NCBI GenBank assembly: GCA_017303575.1
Contig: JAFLCL010000030.1
Coordinates: forward strand, 1-53,960
Source of the DNA: Deltaproteobacteria bacterium
GTDB lineage: Bacteria > Myxococcota_A > Polyangia > Polyangiales > Sandaracinaceae
Reading direction: 5' to 3'
DNA: 53,960 bases
Both the position numbers and the translations under genes were made by a program. The notes under the pieces were generated by a model. The model had not been told where the DNA came from. It worked only from the letters and a program-made list of their open reading frames with translations, and ran no database searches. Below, piece by piece: positions 41,346 to 49,930 of the stretch. Every line of letters starts with the position of its first letter. Within the stretch, counting starts at the first letter, position 1.

Positions 41346-42344
41346 ATGAGCGATGCCGTGAGTGAGCCGACTCGACCGACGATCCCCACGAAGCCCATGA
41401 GCACGGCGCGCGCGCTGTGGGCCCTCGCGCGGCCCAAGGGCATGCTGTTCGTGTCGATCCTCCCGATGATCGGCTTCGCGTACGCGTACTGGGACCACGG
41501 CTGCGAGGACGCGTCGCTCGCCCCCTTCCGCACGATGGGCCTGCTCGCGCTCGCGTGGGCCGTGCCGCACGCCGGGACCATGTGGCTCAACGCGGGCCTC
41601 GATCGCGACGAGTCGCCCACGCTCTTCGGCGACTCGGTGCCCGTGCCTCCGCACGTGAGCCTCTATGCGATCCCGACCTTCGTGTTCTCGATCGCGCTCG
41701 GCTTCTGGCTCGGGATCGGCGTGGGCGTGTGCGTCGTGCTGTGCACGATCCTCGCGATCCTCTACTCGCACCCCAAGATCGCGTGGAAGGCGCACGCGTT
41801 CGGCGGCCCCTTCGTGAACGCCGCGGGCTACGGCGCGCTCTCGCCGCTCGGCGGCTTCCTGGTCTCGGGCTTCGCGCCGACGATCCGCGGCGCGGTCGTG
41901 CTCCTCGTGGCGATCGTGTGGATCTCCACCGCGTACTTCGCCGCGCAGGCATTCCAGGAGGACGAGGATCGCGAGCGCGGCTACCGCACGCTCGTCGTGG
42001 TGCGGGGCGCGGCCTTCACGCTGCGCATCACCCGCGTGCTCTTCTGGATCTCGGGCGGCGCGACGCTCGCGCTCGCCGCGTTCGGCTGGTTCCCGCGTGT
42101 GGTGCTCGTCGCGCTTCCGGGTTTCCTCTGGGTCGATCACCTGATCGCGCGCTGGCAGGAGCAGCCCAAGGGTGGCGACGAGTCGTGGGCGCGGCGCTTC
42201 TTCCTCCGCATGTTCGCCGTCGCTCTCGCGGTGCTCGTCTGCGTGTCGATCGACTACGCGCAGACGCGCGACGCTCACGGTCTCCCAGGGGGCCTGGCGA
42301 CCGCTGGAGGGCGCTTCGAGCCCCGTGTCTGCGAGAAGAACTGA
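41346..42344 (+). CDS. UbiA-family prenyltransferase
   Basis: This 332-residue protein has about nine membrane helices. The first Asp-rich site is in MWLNAGLDRDESPTLFGDS, the position of the NxxxDxxxD motif. The second is in AAQAFQEDEDRERGYRTLVV, the DxxxD-type motif with the following Gly-Tyr-Arg-Thr. These bind magnesium and prenyl diphosphate. Members join isoprenoid chains to aromatic or lipid acceptors (quinones, haem O, chlorophyll-like). The acceptor cannot be told from sequence here. It is divergent from the GHKL-fusion gene, and a TGCTAGGAC element lies about 15 bp before the start. Confidence 0.83.
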   Translation: MSDAVSEPTRPTIPTKPMSTARALWALARPKGMLFVSILPMIGFAYAYWDHGCEDASLAPFRTMGLLALAWAVPHAGTMWLNAGLDRDESPTLFGDSVPVPPHVSLYAIPTFVFSIALGFWLGIGVGVCVVLCTILAILYSHPKIAWKAHAFGGPFVNAAGYGALSPLGGFLVSGFAPTIRGAVVLLVAIVWISTAYFAAQAFQEDEDRERGYRTLVVVRGAAFTLRITRVLFWISGGATLALAAFGWFPRVVLVALPGFLWVDHLIARWQEQPKGGDESWARRFFLRMFAVALAVLVCVSIDYAQTRDAHGLPGGLATAGGRFEPRVCEKN

Positions 42345-42437
42345 ACTGACATCGGCGTGCACAAGTGCGAGGCTCGACGAGCGCGCTGGTTCGAGCGACG
42401 CGAGCGAGGGGGGCGCCTGCCCCGCCGGGAGGTGTGC

Positions 42438-43043
42438 GTGGGTCGAGCAGTTCCCGTCATCCGGGTCCTCGTGGTCGACGACGATGCAGGGATCGTCGAC
42501 TTCATCGCGACGCTGTTGGAGAACGACGGCTACGAGGTGGGTCGCCTCACCGATCCGACCCAGGTCGAGAAGGAGCTCGAGACGCCCTACCACGTCGTCG
42601 TGCTCGATCTGATGATGCCCGAGCTCGACGGGCTCGAGGTGCTGCGCCGGATCCGCGCGAGGGACTCGGACGTGTCGGTGATCATGGCGACGGGGCAGCC
42701 GAGCCTCGACACGGCCGTGGTCGCGATGAAGCTCGACGCCGTCGACTACGTGCGCAAGCCGTTCGAGCCCGAGGATCTGCGGGCGGCGGTCGAGCGCGTC
42801 GTGAAGAAGAAGGGCCTCACGCGATCGCCCGAAGAGCTCTTGAACCGCCACATCGGCAACACGGTCCGCGGGCTCCGCACCCAGCACAAGCTGACGCTGA
42901 GGCAGCTCGCGACGCGCACGGGCCTCTCGGTCTCGCTGCTCAGCCAGATCGAGCGCGCGGAGTCGAGCGCCTCGGTCGGCTCGCTCTACCGAGTCGCGGG
43001 CGCCCTCGACGTCACGCTCGCTCGGTTGTTCGGCGATTTTTAG
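42438..43043 (+). CDS. Response regulator fused to an XRE-type DNA-binding domain
   Basis: This 201-residue protein is preceded by GGGAGG and starts at the GTG at 42438 (the frame is open further up). The receiver domain (about 8-125) has Asp14-Asp15, the phosphoacceptor Asp57 in VVLDLMMPE, Thr85 and Lys107. After a linker, an XRE/Cro helix-turn-helix (about 140-195) reads LRTQHKLTLRQLATRTGLSV and LLSQIERAESSASVGSLYR. Receiver plus XRE is an unusual output combination. No histidine kinase is adjacent, so its partner is elsewhere. It is probably a phosphorylation-controlled repressor or activator. Confidence 0.88.
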   Translation: MGRAVPVIRVLVVDDDAGIVDFIATLLENDGYEVGRLTDPTQVEKELETPYHVVVLDLMMPELDGLEVLRRIRARDSDVSVIMATGQPSLDTAVVAMKLDAVDYVRKPFEPEDLRAAVERVVKKKGLTRSPEELLNRHIGNTVRGLRTQHKLTLRQLATRTGLSVSLLSQIERAESSASVGSLYRVAGALDVTLARLFGDF

Positions 43044-43069
43044 CCGCGCGGTGGGCGCTCGTTCTTTGG

Positions 43070-43075
43070 TAGCGT
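43070..43075 (+). promoter_or_regulatory. Predicted -10 element TAGCGT
   Basis: TAGCGT ends nine bases before the GTG at 43084. A GTG start there gives a clean signal peptide, so promoter and start choice support each other. It is identical to the elements upstream of 15032 and, on the minus strand, 14272. Confidence 0.45.
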
Positions 43076-43083
43076 TCGCCCTC

Positions 43084-43785
43084 GTGAGTCGGCTGCCCGA
43101 GACGCTCTGCGTGGCGATGATCGTGCTCCTCGTGGGCACCGTGAGCGCACACGCTGTCGCGCAGGACGCGGCGCGAAGCGACGCCGACGCGAGCCGCACC
43201 GGCGGCACCGAAGAGCCCGATCGCACGCGCCTCGACGTCGAGCGCCTGCCGCCCGAGGCGATCCCGATCACGCGCTCGCTCTACGCGCACGGCCTCTACA
43301 TCGAGGGCGTGATCGGTGGACGCGGCTTCATCGGCGGCGTCGGCCGCGTGAGCTCGCCCGGTCCGATGCTCGCGATCCGCATCGGCTACGAGATCCTCGA
43401 CTGGCTCTGGATCGGCGCGATCGCCGAGGGCTCGATGCACCAGACCGCGACACCCCCACCGCCCGGCCGCCAGGTGTTCGAGCTGATGGGCGCGATGGGC
43501 GACGTGCGCGCACAGATCAACCCCACCGCCGAGCTCGCGCTCTGGCTCGCGGGGCAGGTCGGCTTCATGGTCGCGAGCACCGACGTGCTCGGCCTCTACG
43601 GTCAGCCCAACGCGTCGACGGTGAGCATCGCGTACGGCGGTGAGCTCGGCATCGACGCGCACTTCCACGCGCGTCACCTCTCGATCGGCCTCCTCGGCGG
43701 CACGCGCCTCTGTCCAGCGCTCGATCGCATGAACGACCTCGCGATCGGTGTGCACGGCGCCGCCTACATCCGCTACGTGCTGTAG
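43084..43785 (+). CDS. Outer-membrane barrel-like protein
   Basis: This 233-residue protein starts at the GTG at 43084. It has a signal peptide (MSRLPETLCVAMIVLLVGTV, cleavage after AHAVAQ), an acidic spacer and a region of alternating Gly/aromatic strands: HGLYIEGVIGGRGFIGGVGR, AIRIGYEILDWLWIGAI, LALWLAGQVGFMVAS, LSIGLLGGTRLC and a final GAAYIRYVL. It is probably a small eight-stranded outer-membrane barrel, similar in style to proteins annotated CglE-like in myxobacteria; I cannot prove that link. It is followed 36 bp later by a TerB-like gene with its own -10 element. Confidence 0.65.
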   Translation: MSRLPETLCVAMIVLLVGTVSAHAVAQDAARSDADASRTGGTEEPDRTRLDVERLPPEAIPITRSLYAHGLYIEGVIGGRGFIGGVGRVSSPGPMLAIRIGYEILDWLWIGAIAEGSMHQTATPPPPGRQVFELMGAMGDVRAQINPTAELALWLAGQVGFMVASTDVLGLYGQPNASTVSIAYGGELGIDAHFHARHLSIGLLGGTRLCPALDRMNDLAIGVHGAAYIRYVL

Positions 43786-43807
43786 GAAGCTCCGCGCCCT
43801 CGGGCCG

Positions 43808-43813
43808 TATCCT
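43808..43813 (+). promoter_or_regulatory. Predicted -10 element TATCCT
   Basis: TATCCT in CGGGCCGTATCCTCG ends nine bases before the ATG at 43822, with no ribosome site between. It matches the block before 23533 almost base for base. Confidence 0.5.
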
Positions 43814-43821
43814 CGAACGCC

Positions 43822-44325
43822 ATGAAGGTCCGCGATCGCATCTTCGTCCTCGCCGATCTGATGCTCGGCGCGATCTACGCCGATGCGACGATGACGGGCG
43901 AAGAAGAGGGCGCCGTGCGCGAGCTGCTCGCGAAGCTCCTGCTCGTGAAGCCCGACACCCTGCCGCCCGAGGTCGACGCACACCTCAAGAGCTTCTCGCT
44001 GTTGACGTTCGACATCGACAAGAGCGCGCAGGACTTCTTGGCCGACCCGCCGATGAAGAAGCGCCGCCTGCTCGAGCTGCTCGCGCACCTCGTGGATCGC
44101 GACGGCACCGACCTCCGCGAGGACGAGTACCTGCGCGACCTCGCGCACTGCCTCCAGATGAAGCCCGAGGAGTACGCCGACCTCGTGCTCGAGTTCGACG
44201 TCGAGAAGCTCCGCGAGTCGTTCGAAGAGGTGCGCATGTCGTGGGTCCCCGACGACCCGTCGAGCATCGCGAAGAAGGAAGAGCCGCCCCGCTGGCGACA
44301 GTCGCAGCGACCGCCCACGTCGTGA
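43822..44325 (+). CDS. TerB-like helical domain protein
   Basis: This 167-residue cytoplasmic protein is all helix. The pattern is RIFVLADLMLGAIYADATMTGEEEGAVRELLAK, with the acidic helix pair typical of TerB/DjlA-type domains, then LLELLAHLVDRDGTDLREDEYLRDLA, a second copy of the same half-repeat. The C-terminal 30 residues are polar and basic. TerB-type folds bind metal or act as interaction modules. There is no other tellurite-resistance gene around, so the role is open. It has a promoter of its own. Confidence 0.72.
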   Translation: MKVRDRIFVLADLMLGAIYADATMTGEEEGAVRELLAKLLLVKPDTLPPEVDAHLKSFSLLTFDIDKSAQDFLADPPMKKRRLLELLAHLVDRDGTDLREDEYLRDLAHCLQMKPEEYADLVLEFDVEKLRESFEEVRMSWVPDDPSSIAKKEEPPRWRQSQRPPTS

Positions 44326-44344
44326 GCGAGGCCACGCGATGCAG

Positions 44345-44350
44345 TACGCT
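44345..44350 (+). promoter_or_regulatory. Predicted -10 element TACGCT
   Basis: TACGCT ends seven bases before the ATG at 44357. This placement favours 44357 over the in-frame ATG at 44339 that lies upstream of the element. Confidence 0.4.
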
Positions 44351-44356
44351 CGCGTG

Positions 44357-45841
44357 ATGACTTCTCGGGGACGTGGGTGGTGGCGTGCATTCAGCCTCGC
44401 GTTGCTCGCGGCCAGCAGCCAGGGCTGCGCGGAGAACGCCATCGAGGACGCGGGCACGGAGCGCGACGGAGGCCTCGATCACGACGGAGGCGTCGATCAC
44501 GACGGAGGCCTCGATCACGACGGAGGCCTCGCTCGCGACGGAGGCACCGATGCGGCGAGGCTGTGCAGGAACGACTGCCCTGGGGGCCTCCGTTGTGCGG
44601 ATGGCCTCGTCTACGACGACCCTGCGGACGAACGCGTGGTGGAGTGCTGGCCGGCGGGGCCCCGATGCCTCGAAGGTCCTGTCGTGCACACGTGTCGTGA
44701 TGGCTGCGGGACGAGCGGGACGCGCTTCGGTCCGCCAGAGGCCCTCTGCCGTGACGGCGGCCCGCGACGCGCAGGTGACGTGTGTACGACGGACGCGGAG
44801 TGCGCCCCCGCCGAGCCCGTGGTGGGCCCGGACGGAATCTACACGCCGAACCTTCGATGCGGAGTGGAAGGACGCTGCGAAGGAGTCCCGAGCGAGCGCT
44901 GCGATGGCCTCGACGACACGGGCGAGGGAGACATCGACGAAGGCTGCTCGCTGGTGATCGGATCGATCTCTTCGGCGCTCGAGGGCGACGTGAGGAGCGT
45001 GTCGGTCTCGGACGGACCCGAGGGCGCGAGGCTCGGCGTCCTCTTCGGCGACCCACCATCGTTCCTGGTGCTCGGCGAGGATCTCACGGAGGTCGGTCGT
45101 GCGACCCTGCTCTCCACAGGCGGCGACTTCGTCGTCGGTGGCGCCGAGGGCTTCGTGGTCCAGACGGTCACGCGGCGCGGCGGAGACTCCACCACGAGCC
45201 TCCACGTGATCGGTCCGGATGCGACCCTGCTTCGCGTGCTCGCGCTGGACGAGACGGGGCCCACGTTCGTGGTCCGATACATCGAGGGCCACATCGATCT
45301 CCTCGGGCCCGAGGACGCGCTCACGCGGCGCGATGCGATCGACGGTGCGATCCGCGACGAAGCGCCGCTCGATCGAATCTCCTTGGGCGCCACCCATCGT
45401 GCAGGAGACGCGCTGGTCGTCTGCGATCGCTCCGTCGGCGCGAGCACCTGGATCGACGACGATCTCACGACCACCGACGTGCCCGGCCGATGCGGTGAGC
45501 TGCAGTCGCACGAGGGACCGCGGTTCTGGAGCTGGGATGCCTTCGGGTTGACGCGATGGCGCGATCGCATGCCCACCGATGGCGCGGTCGCGCGTGTGGG
45601 TGATCTCGCCGCGAGCCTGGTGGTCGCGGGCGAGGACGAAGCCTTCGTGGTGTTCCCCCGCGACCGCGAGCTCGTGGTGGTGCACGGCGAAGCGCGCGGC
45701 CGTTCGACGCCCTACGTGATCGCGCTCGCGCCGGACGAGCGCGTGACCGACGGCATCGTCCTCGGCGAGCGTCTCGTCCTCGTGCTGAGCGATTCGCTCA
45801 CGCGCCGCGTGCGCTTCGCGACGCTCGAGCCGCGACCGTGA
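44357..45841 (+). CDS. Lipoprotein with Asp-Gly-Gly repeats and beta-propeller-like body
   Basis: This 494-residue protein has a signal ending in lipobox SSQGC. Five six-residue repeats (DGGLDH/DGGVDH type) are coded by 18-bp tandem units. Cys-rich segments follow (CRNDCPGGLRC, CTTDAECAPAE, CGVEGRCEG, CDGLDDTGEGDIDEGC). The rest (about 200-494) is a run of beta strands with regular Val/Asp turns that look like propeller blades, without a known enzyme motif. It probably faces the outside. It overlaps the next lipoprotein gene by four bases (GTGA), so the two are coupled. Confidence 0.78.
   Translation: MTSRGRGWWRAFSLALLAASSQGCAENAIEDAGTERDGGLDHDGGVDHDGGLDHDGGLARDGGTDAARLCRNDCPGGLRCADGLVYDDPADERVVECWPAGPRCLEGPVVHTCRDGCGTSGTRFGPPEALCRDGGPRRAGDVCTTDAECAPAEPVVGPDGIYTPNLRCGVEGRCEGVPSERCDGLDDTGEGDIDEGCSLVIGSISSALEGDVRSVSVSDGPEGARLGVLFGDPPSFLVLGEDLTEVGRATLLSTGGDFVVGGAEGFVVQTVTRRGGDSTTSLHVIGPDATLLRVLALDETGPTFVVRYIEGHIDLLGPEDALTRRDAIDGAIRDEAPLDRISLGATHRAGDALVVCDRSVGASTWIDDDLTTTDVPGRCGELQSHEGPRFWSWDAFGLTRWRDRMPTDGAVARVGDLAASLVVAGEDEAFVVFPRDRELVVVHGEARGRSTPYVIALAPDERVTDGIVLGERLVLVLSDSLTRRVRFATLEPRP
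44465..44554 (+). repeat. 18-bp tandem repeat, five copies, in a lipoprotein gene
   Basis: Units starting GACGGAGGCCTCGATCAC repeat at 44465, 44483, 44501, 44519 and 44537; the first and third are identical, the second differs at one base and the last two diverge. Each codes six residues, so slippage would change linker length without breaking the frame. Confidence 0.75.
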
Positions 45842-46188
45842 CCGAGGTCCGGTCCCATCATCCCTTCCTGCTCGCGGTGGCCACGTCGATGATGTCGATC
45901 GTGGGCTGTCGCGAGACGCATGACCTCGACAGGATCGATGCATCGATCGACGCACCGCGCACGAGCCGCGGCTTGGGCGATCTCTGCAATCGCGGTCGCC
46001 CGTGTCGCGAAGGTGGGTGCGCCTGGATGGACCTCGAGGGTCGGGTTCGTCGATGCATGCCGACCGACGTCCCGAATGGACAGGCTTGCGCGCCCAGCAG
46101 CTTCGACCCTTGCGCACACGGCGTCTGCTGCGACGGCGTGTGTCGCTCCGTCGAGGAGCTGGGCGCGTCGTCCTCGGAGGTGCCGTGA
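45838..46188 (+). CDS. Small Cys-rich lipoprotein
   Basis: This 116-residue protein starts at a GTG that overlaps the previous stop (GTGA). It has a signal with lipobox SIVGC and a mature part with about nine Cys (GDLCNRGRPCREGGCAW, RRCMPTD, CAHGVCCDGVC). The last pattern resembles small disulfide knots seen in other lipoproteins of the window. It is likely exported with, and perhaps bound to, the 44357 protein. Function unknown. Confidence 0.73.
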   Translation: MTEVRSHHPFLLAVATSMMSIVGCRETHDLDRIDASIDAPRTSRGLGDLCNRGRPCREGGCAWMDLEGRVRRCMPTDVPNGQACAPSSFDPCAHGVCCDGVCRSVEELGASSSEVP

Positions 46189-46212
46189 GCGTGGTGAGAG
46201 GCGCCCGCTTCG

Positions 46213-47583
46213 TCAGCTCGCGCGCTTGGCGAGGTAGTCGATGAGATCGATCTTCGTGACGACGCCCACGATCTTCGAGCCTTCGTCGAGCACGATCGCC
46301 ATGCGCGCGTTGTTGAGCAGGCCCTGGAGGTTCTCGATGCTGGTGCGGGGCGAGACCGTCGCGTAGTCGCTCTCGGCGAGCGGGCCGACCGAGCTGTCGA
46401 GCGAGTGCTCGCCCGAGACGAGGTAGCGAAGCAGATCGACCTCCGCGACCGCACCGAGCAAGCGGCCGTCCTCGACGACGGGCAGCTGCGAGATGCCGTG
46501 CGCCTTCATGCGCGCGATCACGTCGCGCACGCGATCGCTGGGATGCGCGCCGATGATCGCGTCGCTCTTGTCCTTGAGGAGGTTCGCGACCATCCCGAGG
46601 CCGTCGTCCTCGAGGAAGCCGTTCTCGCGCATCCAGTCGTCGTTGAAGATCTTGGAGAGGTACATCGAGGCACGATCGCCGAGCACGATCACGATGTTCT
46701 CCTTCTTCTGCGACGCGCGTGCGTACTGGAGCGCGCCCGCCACCGCCGCGCCGCTCGCGCCACCCACGAAGAGCCCCTCGAGCCGCACGAGCTCGCGCGT
46801 GGTGAGGAAGCACTCCTTGTCGTCGACGCGCACGACGTCGTCGATCTCCGCGAGGTCGATCGTGCTCGGGAGGAAGTCCGCGCCGATGCCCTCCACCTTG
46901 TAGGCGAAGGGCTTGGTGACGCGGCCGCTCTTGGCGAGGTCGTAGTAGATGGAGCCCACCGGATCGACGCCGACCACCTTCACGCTCGACTTCTTGCTCT
47001 TCAGGTAGCGACCCGCGCCCATCAACGTGCCGCCCGTGCCGAGGCCCGACACCAGAACGTCGATCTGCCCCTCCATCTGCTCCCAGATCTCGGGGCCCGT
47101 CGACAGCGCGTGCGCGCCGGGGTTGTCGAGGTTGTGGTGCTGGTTCGCGTAGAACGCGTTCGGCGTGTCGGTCGCGAGGCGCTTGGCCACCGCGTACATC
47201 GAGCGCGCGTCGTCCGGCTCGACGGCCGTCGGGCACACCACGACCTTCGCGCCGAAGGCCTTGAGCGCCGCGATCTTCTCGTGGCTCACCTTGTCGGGGA
47301 GCACGAACACGCAGCGGTAGCCGCGCACCGCGGCGAGCATCGCGAGCGCGCCGCCGGTGCCGCCATCGGTCGCCTCGATGATCGTGCCGCCGGGCTTGAG
47401 CTCGCCGCGCTTCTCGGCCTGATCGACGAGGTGCAGCACCATGCGGTCCTTCGACGAGCCCGAGGGGCTGAGGAAGTCGCACTTCACGTAGAGGTCCGCG
47501 GCGAGGCCCTCGCCGAGACGGTTGAGCTTCACGATCGGGGACTTTCCGATCGCGCCGAGGATGCTCGGGAGCACGGCGTTCAT
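46213..47583 (-). CDS. cbs: Cystathionine beta-synthase-like enzyme with two CBS domains
   Basis: This 456-residue PLP enzyme is of fold type II. The PLP Lys45 is in SPSGSSKDR, the phosphate cup is GLGTGGTLMG (181-190), and two C-terminal CBS modules (about 338-395 and 400-456) bind adenosyl ligands in regulated forms. It condenses serine with homocysteine, or makes cysteine. The substrate loop normally reads TSGNTG; here it is TDGGTGG (72-78), so the usual Asn is replaced by Gly. The rest of the active site (YANQHHNLDNPGAH, 145-158) looks normal. It is divergent from the Hsp70-like gene, with a 144-bp gap containing TACTCT (47644-47649). Confidence 0.9.
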   Translation of the reverse strand: MNAVLPSILGAIGKSPIVKLNRLGEGLAADLYVKCDFLSPSGSSKDRMVLHLVDQAEKRGELKPGGTIIEATDGGTGGALAMLAAVRGYRCVFVLPDKVSHEKIAALKAFGAKVVVCPTAVEPDDARSMYAVAKRLATDTPNAFYANQHHNLDNPGAHALSTGPEIWEQMEGQIDVLVSGLGTGGTLMGAGRYLKSKKSSVKVVGVDPVGSIYYDLAKSGRVTKPFAYKVEGIGADFLPSTIDLAEIDDVVRVDDKECFLTTRELVRLEGLFVGGASGAAVAGALQYARASQKKENIVIVLGDRASMYLSKIFNDDWMRENGFLEDDGLGMVANLLKDKSDAIIGAHPSDRVRDVIARMKAHGISQLPVVEDGRLLGAVAEVDLLRYLVSGEHSLDSSVGPLAESDYATVSPRTSIENLQGLLNNARMAIVLDEGSKIVGVVTKIDLIDYLAKRAS

Positions 47584-47727
47584 GCTTCTTCTCCGATCGC
47601 AGCGCCGCTGCCTCCGAGGCGGGGCGGGCCGCGGGCCGTCTGTTACTCTCTGACCCCGCACCGCGCACGCGACCGCGATCGGGCCCGAGCGCACGGGACA
47701 GGAGATCGTCGCCAAGGAGCATCACGC

Positions 47728-48873
47728 GTGGGTCGCAATGCAGGCGCGCTCGGTCTCGACTTCGGCACCACGAACACCACGCTCGCGAGCCTCGGACGGC
47801 CGCTGCCGCTGGGCGAGACGGGCGCGACGCTGTTGCCCTCGGCGCTCGCGTTCGTGCCGAGCGGCGCGATGCTCGTGGGCGATCCGGCGCGCCACCGACG
47901 CGCGATGGATCCCATGAACACCCTCGTGTCGACCAAGCGCGTGCTCGGCGCGGCGCTCGGCTCCGAAGAAGCGAAGCGCTTCGCGGCGAGCACGCCGTAC
48001 AAGCTCTCGGAGCGCGCGGGCGAAGTCGCGCTCGAGACGCGCTGCGGCGCCTTCCGCGCGAGCGACGTCGCGCGCCTCGTGACCACGCAGGCGCTGACGC
48101 TCGCGGGCCTCTCGTCGCTCGCGGTGCCGATCCTCGTCGTGGGCGTGCCTGCGACGTTCACGCGTTCACGTCGATCGACGGTCATCGACGCGATGCGCTC
48201 GCTGGGCTTCGCGGACGTGCGCGTCGTCGACGAGCCCGTGCTCACCGCGGTGGCGTACGTGGGGCGGTCGAGCGTGCGGCGCGGTTTGGTATTCGATCTC
48301 GGGGGCGGCACCTTCGACGTCGCGCTGATCGACGGAACGACCTTTCCCTTCCGCGTGCTGGCCCAAGGTGGCGATGCCTACCTCGGGGGCGACGACGTCG
48401 ATCGCGCCCTCGCGCAGCGCGTCCGCGAGCGTGTGCTCCGCGAGAGCGGCTGGGATCTCGCGAGCGATCCGGTGGCGTTCGACAAGCTCGTGCACGCCGT
48501 CGAGCGCGCGAAGGTGCGCCTCACCTTCGACGACGCGGTGCTCGTGGAGATCGCCGAGGTGGATCCCGCCGCGCCGACCAGCGTCGCGAGCGTGCGTCTC
48601 ACGCGCGCGATGCTCTCCGACGCGCTCGCGCCGCTCGTCACACGCATGATGACGATCGTCGACGAGGTGCTGGCCCGCGCAGACACCGCGCCGAACGATC
48701 TCGACGCCATCTTCCTGGCCGGTGGAAGCACACGTCTGCCGGGCCTTCGGGAGGCGCTCGAGGCGCGCTTCGGCAAGCGCACGCGTCACGACGTCGACCC
48801 CTCCTGCACGGTCGCGATCGGCGCGAGCTTCGTCGCCGCACGCCCCGAGCTCGCCCAGCTGTTCGCGGGCTGA
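47728..48873 (+). CDS. Hsp70-like ATPase without a substrate-binding domain
   Basis: This 381-residue protein starts at the GTG at 47728, preceded by AAGGAG. It has the full Hsp70/actin-fold nucleotide domain: phosphate 1 GLDFGTTNTT (9-18), connecting VGVPATFTRSRR, phosphate 2 VFDLGGGTFDVALI (near 188-201), an ALAQR-type helix and the adenosine loop FLAGGSTRLPGL (about 328-340). The chain ends after the ATPase domain; the peptide-binding domain of DnaK is absent. Such truncated Hsp70 relatives often act with specific partners. Its stop overlaps the ATG of the nucleotidyltransferase gene (TGATG). Confidence 0.88.
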   Translation: MGRNAGALGLDFGTTNTTLASLGRPLPLGETGATLLPSALAFVPSGAMLVGDPARHRRAMDPMNTLVSTKRVLGAALGSEEAKRFAASTPYKLSERAGEVALETRCGAFRASDVARLVTTQALTLAGLSSLAVPILVVGVPATFTRSRRSTVIDAMRSLGFADVRVVDEPVLTAVAYVGRSSVRRGLVFDLGGGTFDVALIDGTTFPFRVLAQGGDAYLGGDDVDRALAQRVRERVLRESGWDLASDPVAFDKLVHAVERAKVRLTFDDAVLVEIAEVDPAAPTSVASVRLTRAMLSDALAPLVTRMMTIVDEVLARADTAPNDLDAIFLAGGSTRLPGLREALEARFGKRTRHDVDPSCTVAIGASFVAARPELAQLFAG

Positions 48874-49841
48874 TGGAGATGCCGGGCCCGACCGACGACG
48901 GCGTGACGCTGATCTTCGAGACGCGCAGCGGCAGCCGCGCGTACGGCCTCGCACGCGAAGGATCGGACGAGGACTTCCGCGGGGTGATCGTCGGCCCTCG
49001 GTCCTGGTACTTCGGCTTCCGCGGCGGCCCCGAGCAGATCGAGCACTCGAGCGATCACGTGTGGACCGAGCTCCGCAAGCACGTGCGCCTCTCGGCCCAG
49101 GGCAACCCCACGCTGCTCGAGATGCTGTTCACCGACGAGGCCGATCACCGCGTGGTCACGCCCGAGGGTCGTGCGCTCCTCGACGCGCGCGAGCGCTTCC
49201 TCTCGCGTCGGGTCGAAGGAACGTTCGCGGGCTATGCGCTCGCGCAGCTGAAGCGCATCCGCACGCACCGACGCTGGCTGCTCACGCCGCCCTCGAAGGA
49301 GCCGCTGCGCGTCGACTTCGGCTTGCCGGACCGCACGACGATCCCGCGCGATCAGCAGGGCGCGATCGAGGCGCTCGAGGCGCGAGGCGAGCTCGAGGGG
49401 GCCGCGCTCTCGCCGAACTTCCTCGAGGTGTTGGCGCGGGAGAAGCGCTACCGCGCGGCGCACCGCGAGTGGGAGCAGCACCGTCAGTGGCAGCGCGAGC
49501 GCAACCCCAAGCGCGCCGCGCTCGAGGCCGCGCACGGCTACGACACCAAGCACGCGATGCACCTCGTGCGCTTGATGCGCATGGCGATCGAGATCCTCGG
49601 CACGGGCCGCGTGATCGTGAAGCGACCCGATCGCGAGGAGCTGCTCGCGATCCGCGACGGCGCTTGGAGCTACGAGGAGCTCGAGTCGCGGTGCGAGTCG
49701 CTGCGCGCCGAGATCGCCGAGGTGGCGCAGCGATCGAGCCTCCCCGACGCGCCCGACGAGGACGCGCTCGACGCGCTCACCGTGTCGATCGTCGCGCGTG
49801 TGCTGCGTGATCGTCAGCCTGAGGACCCACGTCCGTCGTGA
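48873..49841 (+). CDS. RlaP-type nucleotidyltransferase 1
   Basis: This 322-residue protein has the DNA polymerase-beta nucleotidyltransferase motif near the N-terminus, ETRSGSRAYGLAREGSDEDFRG (Gly20-Ser21, Asp32, Asp34). The helical family body follows, with VWTELRKHVRLSAQGNPTLLEMLFTD and an HGYDTKHAMHLVRLMRM region typical of the PF10127 (RlaP/YcgL) group. These proteins are predicted to act on RNA ends in repair or conflict systems. It is translationally coupled to the Hsp70-like gene. The reaction it carries out is not established. Confidence 0.83.
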   Translation: MEMPGPTDDGVTLIFETRSGSRAYGLAREGSDEDFRGVIVGPRSWYFGFRGGPEQIEHSSDHVWTELRKHVRLSAQGNPTLLEMLFTDEADHRVVTPEGRALLDARERFLSRRVEGTFAGYALAQLKRIRTHRRWLLTPPSKEPLRVDFGLPDRTTIPRDQQGAIEALEARGELEGAALSPNFLEVLAREKRYRAAHREWEQHRQWQRERNPKRAALEAAHGYDTKHAMHLVRLMRMAIEILGTGRVIVKRPDREELLAIRDGAWSYEELESRCESLRAEIAEVAQRSSLPDAPDEDALDALTVSIVARVLRDRQPEDPRPS

Positions 49842-49916
49842 CGAACGCGCTCCGTCCGTGGTGACGCCAGCCCGAACCCACCCGCAAATCGCGAAGCGCG
49901 CGGAGCGAATCGATCG

Positions 49917-49922
49917 TAGGGT
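49917..49922 (+). promoter_or_regulatory. Predicted -10 element TAGGGT
   Basis: TAGGGT ends nine bases before the ATG at 49931 of a 38-codon gene and fits the start-proximal series. Confidence 0.45.
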
Positions 49923-49930
49923 CGCGCCCC

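Noticed and set aside
43822..44325. A tellurite-resistance cluster
   Set aside because: Only one TerB-like domain is present; no terC, terD or terZ relatives are nearby.
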